Assembly: GCA_951812725.1 (NCBI GenBank)
Contig: OX638330.1
Coordinates: forward strand, 4,815,405-4,879,404
Length of the DNA stretch: 64,000 bases
Direction: 5' to 3'
Source: an uncultured Caldilineaceae bacterium
GTDB taxonomy: Bacteria; Chloroflexota; Anaerolineae; Caldilineales; Caldilineaceae
Positions within the stretch are counted from its first letter, which is position 1, and each line of letters opens with the position of its first letter. Both the position numbers and the translations under genes were made by a program. Of the stretch, positions 7,702 to 21,780 are shown in pieces. The notes below the pieces were generated by a model that worked only from the letters and a program-made list of their open reading frames with translations, made no database searches and had not been told where the DNA came from.

Positions 7702-10700
7702 ATGATTCATACTGCCCTTGGAAACGGTGTTGGCGCCAAGACGCAGCGGAAGTCCTATTCGCGGACTTCTAATTTGATCGAACTGCCCCGGCTCATCGAG
7801 ATTCAGCTTCAGAGCTTTGAATGGTTCCGCACGCAAGGACTGAAAGAGCTTTTTGAAGAGATTTCGCCGATCGTCAGTTTCAACAAACATCTTGAACTGC
7901 ATTTCGGCAACTTCCGCTTCGATGACGCCAAGCACACGGAGGAGGCCTGCCGGGTACGCGATATCACCTATTCGGCGCCGTTGTGGGTCGAGGTAAGACT
8001 CGTCAATAACGACACCGGTGAAATCAGTGAGCAGGAAGTCTTTATGGGCGATTTCCCACTGATGACCGATTCCGGCACTTTTATCGTCAATGGCAGTGAA
8101 AGAGTCGTGGTCAGTCAGTTGATTCGCTCGCCCGGGGTCTACTTCACGGTCGAAGAAGATCGCAGCACAGGGCGCGACCTGACCGGTACCAAGTTGATTC
8201 CTCTGCGGGGCGCCTGGCTGGAGTTCGAGACCAGCAAACGGGATATCGTCAGCGTCAAGGTCGATCGCAAACGCAAGTTGCCGGCGACGATTCTGCTGCG
8301 GGCCATCGGCTTCGGCACGGATGAAGAGATCCGGGAACTGTTCTCGGACGTTGATGACAATGAAGACCACCCGTTCATAGAGGCGACCCTGGAGCGGGAC
8401 CCGACCGCGAATCCGACCGAGGACCGGCAGAAAGGGATCGACGACGCGCTGCTTGAATTTTATAAGAAGCTGCGGCCCGGCGACCCGGCGACTTTGGATA
8501 ACGCGCGCAATTTTTTGCAGAATCTGCTCTTCACTCCCCGTCGTTACGACCTGGGACGGGTGGGCCGTTACAAGCTCAATCGCAAGTTGGAGCAGGAGGA
8601 ACCTCTCACCACGCGCATTCTGACAAACGAAGATATCGTGGCGGTCGTTCGCCGCATTATTGACATTAACAATGGCCGCGAGATGCCCGATGACATCGAT
8701 CATCTGGGGAATCGGCGCATCAAGACGGTCGGTGAACTGATTCAGAGTCAGTTGCGCATCGGTCTCTTGCGCATGGAGCGGGTCGTGCGCGAACGCATGT
8801 CGATCCGCGAGCCGGAGCAGGTGACGCCGCTGAGCCTGATTAACATTCGCCCGGTTGTGGCGGCCACACGGGAGTTTTTCGGCAGCAGCCAGTTGAGCCA
8901 GTTCATGGACCAGACCAACCCGCTCGCCGAGTTGACCCACAAGCGCCGTCTGAGCGCCCTGGGCCCCGGCGGCCTGCGCCGGGAGCGAGCCGGCTTCGAC
9001 GTGCGCGACGTCCATTACAGCCACTACGGACGCATCTGTCCGATTGAAACGCCGGAAGGCCCCAATATCGGCCTGATCGGGTATCTGGCTACATATGGGC
9101 GCATCAATGATTTCGGCTTCATTGAAACGCCCTACCGCCGCGTCATAAATGCGGTAGAAAACCAGGTCGATGCGTTGACAGGACGCACGCTTGCCGAAGA
9201 AATCAGCGACCCCGACAGCGGCGAGCTTATCGCCGAAGTAGAGACGGAACTGACGCCGGAGCAGGCCGAGCGCATCGCCGCTCTCGAAGACCTGAAAGAG
9301 GTCCGGGTGCGTCCTTTCGTAGGTGAAGAGGTCATCTATCTGAACGCCGATACCGAGGAGCGCTCCTCGATCGCCCAGGCTTCGACACCGCTGGACGATG
9401 CCGGCCACTTTCTCAATAGGCGCCCCTCTGTCCGCCAGGCCGAGGAGTTCCGCTTCGAAGAACCGCAGCGCATCCAATTTATGGACGTTTCGCCCAAACA
9501 GGTTGTGGGCGTTTCCGCTGCTTTGATTCCCTTTTTGGAGCACGATGATACCAACCGCGCATTGATGGGCTCCAATATGCAGCGGCAGGCTGTGCCGCTG
9601 GTTCAGCCGGATGCGCCGATTGTCGGCACCGGCATGGAGTGGCAGGCTGCTGTTGATTCGGGCCAGGTGGTCGTCGCCCGCAAGGCTGGCGAAGCCATTC
9701 GCGTGGTCAATACCGAAATCGTCATCCAGGAGGAGGGCGGCGCCGAGCATACGTATCCGCTGCGCAAGTACAATCGCAGTAATCAGAGCACCTGCATCGA
9801 TCAGCGTCCGACGATCCAAAAGGGAGACCTGGTCGAAGCCGGCACGGTGCTGGCAGACAGCTCATCCACGCAGAACGGCGAACTGGCCCTGGGGCAGAAC
9901 GTGCTCGTGGCCTATATGAGTTGGGAAGGCGGCAACTACGAAGACGCAATCCTGGTCAGCGAACGGCTGGTCGAAAACGACAAATACACCTCGGTGCATA
10001 TTGAAAAGCACGAAATCGAAGCTAGAGAAACGAAACTTGGCCCGGAGGAGATCACCCGCGATATTCCCAACGTGGGCGAAGACGCGCTGCGACATCTGGA
10101 TGAGGATGGCATCATCCGGATCGGCGCTGAAGTTGCCGCCGGAGACATTCTGGTTGGAAAAATAACGCCAAAGGGCGAGACCGAACTGACGCCGGAAGAG
10201 AAGCTGCTGCGAGCGATTTTCGGCGAGAAAGCGCGTGAGGTAAAGGATAGCTCGCTGCGGCTCCCGCATGGTGAACGCGGCAAGGTGGTGGATATCAAAG
10301 TATTCACGCGCGAAGATCACCAGGACATGCCCGCGGGGGTGGAAATGATGGTGCGCGTCAGCATTGCCCAGCGCCGCCGTCTGACCGAAGGCGACAAGAT
10401 GGCCGGCCGGCATGGCAACAAAGGCGTAATCTCCCGGGTGGTGCCCGTGGAAGACATGCCCTTTTTGGATGACGGCACACCGATCGACATTATCCTGAAT
10501 CCACTGGGTGTGCCCGGACGCATGAATATCGGACAGGTTCTGGAAACCCATCTGGGATGGGCAGCCGACCGTCTCGGCTTCATGGCGGAAACGCCGGTGT
10601 TCGACGGCGCGCAAGAAGACGAGATCGAATCCGAGCTGGCGCGGGCCTGGTTGATCGATCAAGCCTGGCAGGATGTCACCCAGCGGGCATGGGCATCTGT

Positions 10701-11619
10701 TCGCGAACAGGAAATCGACAGCGAATCCCTGATGGACGACAACGATGCCCGCCGTCTCTATCTGCTGGAATGGCTGGAGCCGCGCGGCTATGAGCCTGAA
10801 AGTCTGTTCTTCGACGACAAATACGCGCGCAATTCCGCCCTCGCTGAATGGCTGCAGGATAAGGGGTATGATGCGGAGCGTGTCGTCCCGCAAACCAGGT
10901 CGGATGATTCGGACCGGTATGCCCGCTATGTTTCCTTGCGCGAGTGGATGCTCTATCATGGCTGCGAGCCGGACGGCGCCGCTCTGCCAGACGTAGCTGA
11001 CGACCCCATCCTGATGGAGGAAGAACAGTTGGATGAGACGCGGCTCGAAGAGATGGGGGCCACTGCGCAACAGTTCTCGAGGCAGGTTGGCTGGCCGCTG
11101 CCGACGACGGGCAAACAGAAACTCTTCGATGGTAAGACTGGTGAGCCGTACGACGCCCACGTAACGATTGGGATCGCGCAGATGCTTAAGCTGCACCATC
11201 TGGTAGAGGACAAAGTCCACGCCCGCAGCACGGGCCCCTACAGCCTGGTCACGCAACAACCGTTGGGCGGCAAGGCGCAGTTCGGTGGCCAGCGTTTCGG
11301 CGAGATGGAGGTATGGGCGCTGGAGGCTTACGGCGCTGCCTACACTTTGCAGGAGATGCTGACGATTAAGTCGGACGATACCACCGGCCGGGTGAAAACC
11401 TATGAGGCAATCGTGAAGGGCGATGAGATTCAGAGCCCCGGTGTGCCGGAAAGTTTCCGGGTACTGGTGAAAGAATTGCAGAGTCTGGCTCTTTCGATCG
11501 AAGTGATTAACGACAAGAATGAGGTGATACAACTAGGCAAAGATGAAGTCGAGGATCGTCTGCCGCACCTTGGCTTCAGCCTGAACGTTCCCAGCCCAAT
11601 GAGTCGCAGCAGCGAGTAA
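7702..11619 (+). CDS. rpoB: DNA-directed RNA polymerase subunit beta
   Basis: Beta subunit of RNA polymerase, forming one side of the active-site cleft. About 1305 residues, longer than in Bacillus or E. coli-type minimal forms. Recognisable beta segments run in order: ERVVVSQLIRSPGVYF, the rifampicin region (SSQLSQFMDQTNPLAELTHK, then RRLSALGPGG), GRICPIETPEGPNIGLI, MAGRHGNKGVIS, and the C-terminal ARSTGPYSLVTQQPLGGKAQ. Between residues about 980 and 1130 is an insertion not found in Bacillus-type RpoB, containing three tandem repeats of an AR-x4-L-x-EWL-x3-GY pattern. Start ATG 7702 fits AAGGAG with normal spacing; ATG 7693 is too close to it. Followed after 165 bases by rpoC. Confidence 0.97.
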   Translation: MIHTALGNGVGAKTQRKSYSRTSNLIELPRLIEIQLQSFEWFRTQGLKELFEEISPIVSFNKHLELHFGNFRFDDAKHTEEACRVRDITYSAPLWVEVRLVNNDTGEISEQEVFMGDFPLMTDSGTFIVNGSERVVVSQLIRSPGVYFTVEEDRSTGRDLTGTKLIPLRGAWLEFETSKRDIVSVKVDRKRKLPATILLRAIGFGTDEEIRELFSDVDDNEDHPFIEATLERDPTANPTEDRQKGIDDALLEFYKKLRPGDPATLDNARNFLQNLLFTPRRYDLGRVGRYKLNRKLEQEEPLTTRILTNEDIVAVVRRIIDINNGREMPDDIDHLGNRRIKTVGELIQSQLRIGLLRMERVVRERMSIREPEQVTPLSLINIRPVVAATREFFGSSQLSQFMDQTNPLAELTHKRRLSALGPGGLRRERAGFDVRDVHYSHYGRICPIETPEGPNIGLIGYLATYGRINDFGFIETPYRRVINAVENQVDALTGRTLAEEISDPDSGELIAEVETELTPEQAERIAALEDLKEVRVRPFVGEEVIYLNADTEERSSIAQASTPLDDAGHFLNRRPSVRQAEEFRFEEPQRIQFMDVSPKQVVGVSAALIPFLEHDDTNRALMGSNMQRQAVPLVQPDAPIVGTGMEWQAAVDSGQVVVARKAGEAIRVVNTEIVIQEEGGAEHTYPLRKYNRSNQSTCIDQRPTIQKGDLVEAGTVLADSSSTQNGELALGQNVLVAYMSWEGGNYEDAILVSERLVENDKYTSVHIEKHEIEARETKLGPEEITRDIPNVGEDALRHLDEDGIIRIGAEVAAGDILVGKITPKGETELTPEEKLLRAIFGEKAREVKDSSLRLPHGERGKVVDIKVFTREDHQDMPAGVEMMVRVSIAQRRRLTEGDKMAGRHGNKGVISRVVPVEDMPFLDDGTPIDIILNPLGVPGRMNIGQVLETHLGWAADRLGFMAETPVFDGAQEDEIESELARAWLIDQAWQDVTQRAWASVREQEIDSESLMDDNDARRLYLLEWLEPRGYEPESLFFDDKYARNSALAEWLQDKGYDAERVVPQTRSDDSDRYARYVSLREWMLYHGCEPDGAALPDVADDPILMEEEQLDETRLEEMGATAQQFSRQVGWPLPTTGKQKLFDGKTGEPYDAHVTIGIAQMLKLHHLVEDKVHARSTGPYSLVTQQPLGGKAQFGGQRFGEMEVWALEAYGAAYTLQEMLTIKSDDTTGRVKTYEAIVKGDEIQSPGVPESFRVLVKELQSLALSIEVINDKNEVIQLGKDEVEDRLPHLGFSLNVPSPMSRSSE

Positions 11620-11621
11620 AC

Positions 11622-11672
11622 ACGCCGCCGACTGAGGCCGTCGCCGACTGCGTCTACTGCGCACTTGGCGAC
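11622..11672 (+). repeat. Palindromic element variants after rpoB
   Basis: Starts three bases after the rpoB stop codon. Contains GCCGCCGAC and the right half GCGCACTTGGCGAC around a TGCGTCTACT loop, related to the elements at 7291 and 11726. Confidence 0.5.
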
Positions 11673-11725
11673 GATCGAGTAGTGTACAGCGCCCGGTGGT
11701 CAAAGAAGTTACCGACCACCTTGAG

Positions 11726-11765
11726 GCCGTCGCCGACCCAAACTGCTGCACATTTGGCGGCGGGT
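11726..11765 (+). repeat. Palindromic element before rpoC
   Basis: Shares the phrase TTGAGGCCGTCGCCGAC with the copy after rpoB and ends in TTTGGCGGCGGGTG, only about ten bases before the rpoC ribosome-binding site, so it may affect rpoC translation or message stability. Confidence 0.5.
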
Positions 11766-11784
11766 GAAACGAAAAGGAGCCAAA

Positions 11785-16398
<4,614 letters not shown>

Positions 16399-16417
16399 GA
16401 ACCAATTGGAGTTTACA

Positions 16418-16458
16418 AGCGAGAGTGGAAGGCGCCGGCTCTTCCACTCTCGCTTTTT
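16418..16458 (+). terminator. Intrinsic terminator of rpoBC
   Basis: Perfect stem AGCGAGAGTGGAAG / CTTCCACTCTCGCT with a nine-base loop, followed by TTTTT, 20 bases after the rpoC stop. Confidence 0.95.
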
Positions 16459-16523
16459 GTCCGGTCTTGCTGCCCCACTAGTTGACGCCCTCACTGCCTG
16501 ACGCCGCCACTGCATGATGCCTC

Positions 16524-16556
16524 CGTCAACGCCATCTTTGGGCACTCGGCGTCGGG
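16524..16556 (-). repeat. Palindromic element after rpoC terminator
   Basis: Diverged copy that on the minus strand would read RRRVPKDGVDGG, very like the peptide read from the copy inside rsmH. It lies in non-coding DNA here. Confidence 0.6.
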
Positions 16557-16834
16557 TGAACAATCTGCCCTGCACCTGCAATTGCCTGAGAAACTACGGC
16601 ATCCTCGTCGAGATTTGTTCTTTAGCCTCTGCTCGTCTTCTTAAGAACCTCATTCTCTTGTTCGCTCGTGTTCTCTTGTGCATCTCTTGTGATCTCTTGT
16701 GCACGTCTTGCGCATCTCTTGTCGAGAGCCCTAAGCACTGGTTCAGTCTCAGCAGTTCCTCAGCCAGCGCCATTTCGCGACCATGCGGAAAAGCCGAGCC
16801 ATGGAGCCCAAACAGTTTGCGGCCGCAATCCTGT

Positions 16835-16875
16835 GCAATTCGGGCCTCTGCAATTCGGGCCTCTGCAATTCGGGC
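16835..16875. repeat. 15-bp tandem repeat
   Basis: GCAATTCGGGCCTCT repeated twice plus an 11-base partial third copy, in non-coding DNA. Confidence 0.85.
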
Positions 16876-17131
16876 GGAGCTGACAAGCGTGGCTGGACCA
16901 GATGTCGGGGCCGGCCATAAAGCCCTAAAAGATGACTTCGACCTGGCACGACTTAGCTCGACCTGATTTGCCCTAACCGAGGGCAATTGCATTGGGGTAA
17001 CTACCAAGCCATATGCAGTGCCTGCCTTGACCAGCCCTTTATCGCTGCCGCCATTCAGGCAATCCGATTGCGTGTTCGGTTGGCGGCAGCCGCGTTGCTG
17101 AAGCGGCACGGCTGGAATGCGCAGACACGGT

Positions 17132-17486
17132 CGGAACTGCAGTTTTTAGTTTTCAGTTTTTTGTTTTCAGTGGAACACCAGTCGTCAGTGGAACGCCGGT
17201 GATTAGCGGTCGGTGGTCGGTGGGTTGAGGCGGCAGGTGAGAGAGTAGACACCGTTTGCTAGACACGATGCTGGGGAAGATTGAGCGCGGTCGCTAGCCA
17301 GGGCGGGGCGTTGCGGGGGCGCGGAACTGCAGTTTTTAGTTTTCAGTTTTTGGTTTTCAGTGGAGCACCGGTCGTCAGGGGAACACCGGAGATTAGCGTT
17401 CGATGGTCGGTGGGTTTAGGCGGCAAGTGGGGGAGTAGACACCGTTCGCCAGACACGATGCTGGGGAAGAGTAAACACGGTCGGTG
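17132..17486. repeat. 190-bp tandem direct duplication
   Basis: Unit one (17132-17321) and unit two (17322 to about 17486) both begin CGGAACTGCAGTTTTTAGTT and carry the same later phrases (GAGTAGACACCGTT, CTAGACACGATGCTGGGGAA or close variants) at the same offsets, with scattered substitutions. The second unit runs into the 79-bp repeat. Confidence 0.85.
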
Positions 17487-17557
17487 AGGGATGGTTTTGT
17501 AGGGGGGCGTTGCGGGGGCGCAGCCCCTGCACAAGGGAGGGCCGAAGGCCCGACCGC
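17479..17557 (+). repeat. 79-bp dispersed repeat, copy 2
   Basis: Same orientation as copy 1 at 6722-6800 and differing at one base by eye. Part of its core (GGGGCGTTGCGGGGGCGC) occurs a third time at about 17304-17322, at the junction of the 190-bp duplication. Confidence 0.8.
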
Positions 17558-17770
17558 CCAAATGCAAAGCGAGAGGATAGAGGAGTGCGGAGAGAGCAGT
17601 CACCTTCGCTCGCCTGATTCAGGATGGCAAATTAAATGTGGCTGAGCAATTTCGAATTGGGAAAGAACCTCGTGATGCTGCCTGAATCGGCAGGGGCTCC
17701 CTTTGTGTGCACGCATCGTAGCTACTTTGGGGACCGAATTGGGATGCGTTTGCCGCGTGCTCATAATGAT

Positions 17771-17800
17771 TTGCCTTCAGCAGTCCGGTTATGCTATAGT
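17771..17800 (+). promoter_or_regulatory. rpsL promoter
   Basis: -35 TTGCCT (17771-17776), 18-bp spacer, extended -10 TGCTATAGT (TATAGT at 17795-17800), about 50 bases before rpsL. Confidence 0.65.
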
Positions 17801-17848
17801 AGACTACTGTCTTTTCGTGGGCTGAGATGACCACTAGGGAGGAAACAT

Positions 17849-18265
17849 TTGCCGACGATAAATCAATTGGTCCGCAAGGGCCGCAAGACTAAGCCGAAGA
17901 AAGAGACCGCGCCTGCGCTGCGTTTTACGCAAAACACATTGACCGGCCGCACCAAGCGGGTCAAGCAAGGCAACCCCCAGAAACGGGGCGTTTGTACACA
18001 GGTGCGAACGACAACACCCAAGAAGCCCAATTCCGCCTTGCGTAAGGTAGCCCGTGTGCGCCTTACAAATGGCGTTGAAGTAACGGCCTATATTCCTGGC
18101 GAAGGCCATAACCTCCAGGAACACAGTGTGGTTCTGGTACGCGGCGGTCGGGTCAGGGATTTGCCCGGCGTGCGTTATCATATCGTGCGCGGCGCATTGG
18201 ACAGCACGGGCGTCAACGACCGCAAACGAAGCCGCAGCAAATACGGTACCAAGAAACCGCGTTAA
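17849..18265 (+). CDS. rpsL: 30S ribosomal protein S12
   Basis: Decoding-centre protein of the small subunit. 138 residues. Sequence begins PTINQLVRKGR after the initiator, the family's usual N-terminus, so the TTG at 17849 is the start; GGGAGG lies about seven bases upstream. Seen: TPKKPNSALRKVARV and PGEGHNLQEHS, the loops where streptomycin-resistance changes occur, both with the sensitive-type lysines, and DLPGVRYHIVRGALD. The residues just after KGR (KTKPKKETAPALRFT) make the N-terminus longer than in E. coli. First gene of the str group, followed after 88 bases by rpsG. Confidence 0.97.
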   Translation: MPTINQLVRKGRKTKPKKETAPALRFTQNTLTGRTKRVKQGNPQKRGVCTQVRTTTPKKPNSALRKVARVRLTNGVEVTAYIPGEGHNLQEHSVVLVRGGRVRDLPGVRYHIVRGALDSTGVNDRKRSRSKYGTKKPR

Positions 18266-18353
18266 GCGCCGACTCTGGCAAGGCGGGACAGGCTGTGTGC
18301 GTCCTTGCTCAAGAGACGCGTGCAGGCGCAAACTATGAGGATGGAGTTGTAGA

Positions 18354-18830
18354 ATGCCGCGAAGAAACCGGCCCGAAAAGCGTAAAGTCACGCCCGATCC
18401 CCGGCACAATAGCGTTGTGCTGGCGAAATTCATCAACAACCTGATGGAACGGGGCAAGAAAAGTCTGGCCGCCAGAATTGTCTATACCGCACTGGATACT
18501 ATAGCCGAACGCACCAACCGTCCACCACTGGAAGTCTTCGAAGAAGCGCTCAGGAACGCCACTCCTCTGGTTGAGGTCAAACCGCAGCGCGTTGGTGGCG
18601 CAACCTATCAGGTGCCCATGGAAATCCGCCCTGACCGGCGACAGGCCCTGGCCATGCGCTGGCTGATTCAGAATGCCAGAGGGCGGGGCGGCCGCAATAT
18701 GGCCGCTCGGTTGGCGAATGAACTTCTGGATACGGCGCGCGGCGAAGGACAGACCGTTCGCAGGCGTGAAGAGACGCACCGGATGGCAGAAGCCAATCAA
18801 GCCTTTGCCCATTTTGCCAGAAGGCGATAG
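18354..18830 (+). CDS. rpsG: 30S ribosomal protein S7
   Basis: Primary 16S-binding protein that nucleates the 3' (head) domain and contacts the E-site tRNA. 158 residues, normal length. Starts MPRRNRPEKRKVTPDPR and contains KFINNLMERGKKSLA, VEVKPQRVGGATYQVP, ALAMRWLIQNAR and the C-terminal EETHRMAEANQAFAHF, all S7 signatures. ATG 18354 is the only reasonable start; the upstream GGATGGAGTT supplies a GGAG. Between rpsL and fusA as in the classical str operon, but separated from fusA by a 530-base gap. Confidence 0.97.
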   Translation: MPRRNRPEKRKVTPDPRHNSVVLAKFINNLMERGKKSLAARIVYTALDTIAERTNRPPLEVFEEALRNATPLVEVKPQRVGGATYQVPMEIRPDRRQALAMRWLIQNARGRGGRNMAARLANELLDTARGEGQTVRRREETHRMAEANQAFAHFARRR

Positions 18831-19360
18831 GAGTTTTGCCTTCACGGCAACTGTTCCTGCCCGGCAGCCCTGCCGCGGCAGTACAGACAGAAAAATTGGT
18901 TTTTCCTGATGTGTCCGGCGCCCATGCTGGGCACAGCTTTGAAGAAATCCGACACCTCCGGGTTTGGATGTTCTTCTAAAACGAACTATACACGGCGCAT
19001 TCGAGCCACAGGATGATGTCGCTCTGCGCTCAGCATGTCGTTGAGCGAGATTCGACGTTGCCGGATCAGCAGGCTGCCTTTTGAGCAGATTGTATATGTT
19101 CCTGCTCAAGTAGGGCACGTCGAATTCTGGTGCCTGTGAGACGGTTGCGTCGTCTGTTTGTCGGGGGCCAGCGTGCTCTCCATGGGCGCCGGCGGTCGCG
19201 GCAAGCCGTTCGATGAGGCCAGGTTGTCGCCGGACAACACCAATATAACGTTGCAGGGCGGCAGATTGTATTCCCTGTTTGAAAGGGGCGCGACATTTTT
19301 GTGCGCCTCGGTCGGCAAGGGACGCGGCGCTGCCCACCAGGACAAAATTAGGTGAATTTG
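18831..19360. other. Spacer between rpsG and fusA
   Basis: 530 bases with no credible gene. Several short inverted repeats are visible (for example TTGCCTTCACGGCAA at 18836) but no clear promoter or terminator. Long for an interval that is usually under 100 bases. Confidence 0.5.
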
Positions 19361-21454
19361 ATGAGTCAGGTACCATTACATAAGATCCGCAATATCGGAA
19401 TTATTGCCCATATAGACGCCGGCAAGACGACGACAACGGAACGAATTCTGTTCTATTCCGGTCGTATTCACCGCATGGGCGAAGTACATGAAGGAACCGC
19501 TGTCACAGACTGGATGGCGCAGGAACGGGAACGCGGCATTACCATTACCGCGGCCGCGATTACGGCCAACTGGGTTGACAGCCGCAGCGGCGAAGAGGTC
19601 CAGATCAATATTATCGATACACCGGGCCATATCGACTTTACCGCCGAAGTACAGCGCAGCTTGCGTGTCCTCGATGGCGGCGTCGTTGTTTTCGACGCTG
19701 TTGCAGGTGTCGAACCACAGTCGGAAACCGTCTGGCGGCAGGCAGACACTTATCATGTGCCTCGCATCTGCTTCGTGAATAAGATGGACCGGGTGGGAGC
19801 CGACTTTGATCGTACGGTGGACATGATTATCGACCGCCTTGGCGCGGACCCGCTGCCCATACAACTGCCGTGGGGCGCGGAGGAAAATTTCCATGGCGTC
19901 ATCGACCTCTTTACGATGAAGGCCCTGCGCTACAGCGACGCATTGGGCGCCACCCCGGAAACTGCTCCGATTCCGGAAGAGATGAAAGACGCCGCGGAGG
20001 CGGCGCGCGCCGCCATGATTGAGCGGATCGCGGAAACTGATGACGAACTGACAATGCTCTATCTGGAGGGCGAAGAGATCAGCAACGAACAGCTGATCAG
20101 GGCCCTGCGCAATGCCGTCATAGGCAATGTTATCGTGCCAATCCTGTGCGGGTCTGCTCTGAAAAACAAAGGTGTACAACCGCTTCTGGACGCGATTGTT
20201 CGCTATTTGCCCAGTCCGCTGGACGTGCCGCCGGTCGTTGGCATTGACCCCAGGACAGAGGAAGAGAAGATTCGGTTTGCCGATCCGGAAGAACCTTTTT
20301 CGGCGCTCGTCTTCAAGATCGTGACAGATCCCTTTGTCGGGCGCCTGGCCTATGTCCGGGTGTATTCGGGTACATTGGCGTCGGGAAGTATGGTCTACAA
20401 CGCCAACAAAGGCCGACGAGAACGAATTGGTCGGCTGCTGCAGATGCATGCGGACAAACGGGAAGAGATCGAAGTATGCCGCGCGGGCGACATTGCCGCC
20501 ATTGTCGGCCTCAAACAGAGCCTGACCGGTGAAACGCTCAGCGACCGCGCCAACGAGATTTTGCTGGAAACAATCGAGTTTCCCGCCCCGGTGATTGGGA
20601 TCGCGGTTGAGCCGAAGTCGAAAGCCGATCAGGACAAGATGGCCGACGGCCTCTTAAAGTTGGCCGAAGAAGACCCGACCTTTCAGGTGCGGTACGACGA
20701 TCAGACGGGGCAGACGATCATCAGCGGAATGGGCGAGTTGCACTTGCAGATTATCGTCGACCGTCTGAAGAGAGAGTTCCGGGTGCAGTGTAACGAGGGC
20801 CGCCCGCAGGTCGCGTATCGGGAGACGATCACAAGGGCGACCCGAGCAGAAGGGCGGTTCGTCCGCCAGACAGGTGGACGCGGACAGTTTGGTCATGTCT
20901 GGATTGAGTTGGAGCCGAACGAAGAGGGCAAGGGCTTCGAGTTTGAGGACAAAATCGTCGGCGGCGCAGTCCCCAGGGAATACATCCCCGCGGTTCGCAA
21001 GGGGATCGAAGAATCCATGGCAAGCGGTGTGCTTTCGGGATACCCGGTCGTGGATGTTCGCGCCGCGCTGGTGGACGGCAGCTACCATGATGTCGATTCC
21101 AGTGAAATCGCTTTCAAAATAGCCGGTTCGATGGCGTTCAAGGAGGGTATGGCTAAGGCCGGCCCCGTTCTGCTGGAGCCCATCATGATGGTTGAAGCGG
21201 TCGTGCCGGAGGAGTTTGTCGGCGATATCGTGGGCGATTTTGCCAGCCGCCGCGGGCAGATCGAAGGCCTGACCCCCCATAATAACAAGGTAACCGCTGT
21301 GCGGTCGATCGTACCGCTGGCGGAAATGTTCGGTTACGCGACGAAACTCCGCTCGATCACCAGTGGGCGGGGCACCTTTACGATGCAGTTCGACAGCTAT
21401 CAGCCTGACACGCAGAAGACGGACGTTGGCGCGCCGCGGCGGGAGTTCGCCTGA
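19361..21454 (+). CDS. fusA: Elongation factor G
   Basis: Translational GTPase that moves tRNA and mRNA after peptide transfer and splits ribosomes with RRF. 697 residues. Seen: P-loop AHIDAGKTTTTE, switch region RGITITAAA, DTPGHIDFT, NKMDRVGADF and GSALKNKGVQPLLDAI in the G domain; later the domain IV QTGGRGQFGHVWIE and domain V GEILGDF-type segment VGDIVGDFASRRGQI, then GYATKLRSITSGRGTF. ATG 19361 is chosen because AGGTGA lies five bases upstream; the in-frame GTG at 19352 is part of that ribosome-binding site. Third gene of the str group. Confidence 0.97.
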   Translation: MSQVPLHKIRNIGIIAHIDAGKTTTTERILFYSGRIHRMGEVHEGTAVTDWMAQERERGITITAAAITANWVDSRSGEEVQINIIDTPGHIDFTAEVQRSLRVLDGGVVVFDAVAGVEPQSETVWRQADTYHVPRICFVNKMDRVGADFDRTVDMIIDRLGADPLPIQLPWGAEENFHGVIDLFTMKALRYSDALGATPETAPIPEEMKDAAEAARAAMIERIAETDDELTMLYLEGEEISNEQLIRALRNAVIGNVIVPILCGSALKNKGVQPLLDAIVRYLPSPLDVPPVVGIDPRTEEEKIRFADPEEPFSALVFKIVTDPFVGRLAYVRVYSGTLASGSMVYNANKGRRERIGRLLQMHADKREEIEVCRAGDIAAIVGLKQSLTGETLSDRANEILLETIEFPAPVIGIAVEPKSKADQDKMADGLLKLAEEDPTFQVRYDDQTGQTIISGMGELHLQIIVDRLKREFRVQCNEGRPQVAYRETITRATRAEGRFVRQTGGRGQFGHVWIELEPNEEGKGFEFEDKIVGGAVPREYIPAVRKGIEESMASGVLSGYPVVDVRAALVDGSYHDVDSSEIAFKIAGSMAFKEGMAKAGPVLLEPIMMVEAVVPEEFVGDIVGDFASRRGQIEGLTPHNNKVTAVRSIVPLAEMFGYATKLRSITSGRGTFTMQFDSYQPDTQKTDVGAPRREFA

Positions 21455-21504
21455 GTTGAATGCGGCCGCTGCAGTCAGATTTGCCGTTTCAGTTGAGTCC
21501 AGAC

Positions 21505-21533
21505 TTGTCAACCGTCAGGACATTTCGTATACT
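21505..21533 (+). promoter_or_regulatory. tuf promoter
   Basis: -35 TTGTCA (21505-21510), 17-bp spacer, -10 TATACT (21528-21533). Gives tuf its own transcript with a leader of about 240 bases in the 326-base fusA-tuf gap. Confidence 0.75.
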
Positions 21534-21780
21534 GTTCAGGTTGTAGAGGCGGCGTCTATGCCGCCGCCACAACTGTTTGAGGCGCTTCTGCCCAAAAGTG
21601 ACGCAATTGCGATCGCATGACCTCTGTTTGTGCTGCGACGCTTGCACCGGTCTGGCGGGCTGTCAGCCGGTTGGATAAGAGGTCGCCTGAGCAACCGTAT
21701 AAGGCGAAAAATTCTTCAGCTTCGTTGCGAGGCTGCTTGATTCTTCATAGTAGACATGGGAAACATTCAGGAGAGAAAGA

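Larger units (their letters stand above)
16459..17770. other. Repeat-rich spacer between rpoC and rpsL
   Basis: About 1.3 kb without a convincing gene. It contains a palindromic element (16524-16556), a run of near-repeats of TCTCTTGTGCA around 16670-16725, a 15-bp tandem repeat (16835-16875), a 190-bp direct duplication (17132-17486) and the second 79-bp repeat (17479-17557). Confidence 0.65.

Noticed and set aside
7306..9819. 837-codon minus-strand open frame opposite rpoB
   Set aside because: Antisense shadow of rpoB caused by GC-rich codon use; no domain can be recognised.
9862..11532. 556-codon minus-strand open frame opposite rpoB
   Set aside because: Again a shadow of rpoB without motifs.
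16665..16725. CRISPR-like array from repeated TCTCTTGTGCA phrases
   Set aside because: The repeats are irregular, without constant spacers, and no cas genes are present.
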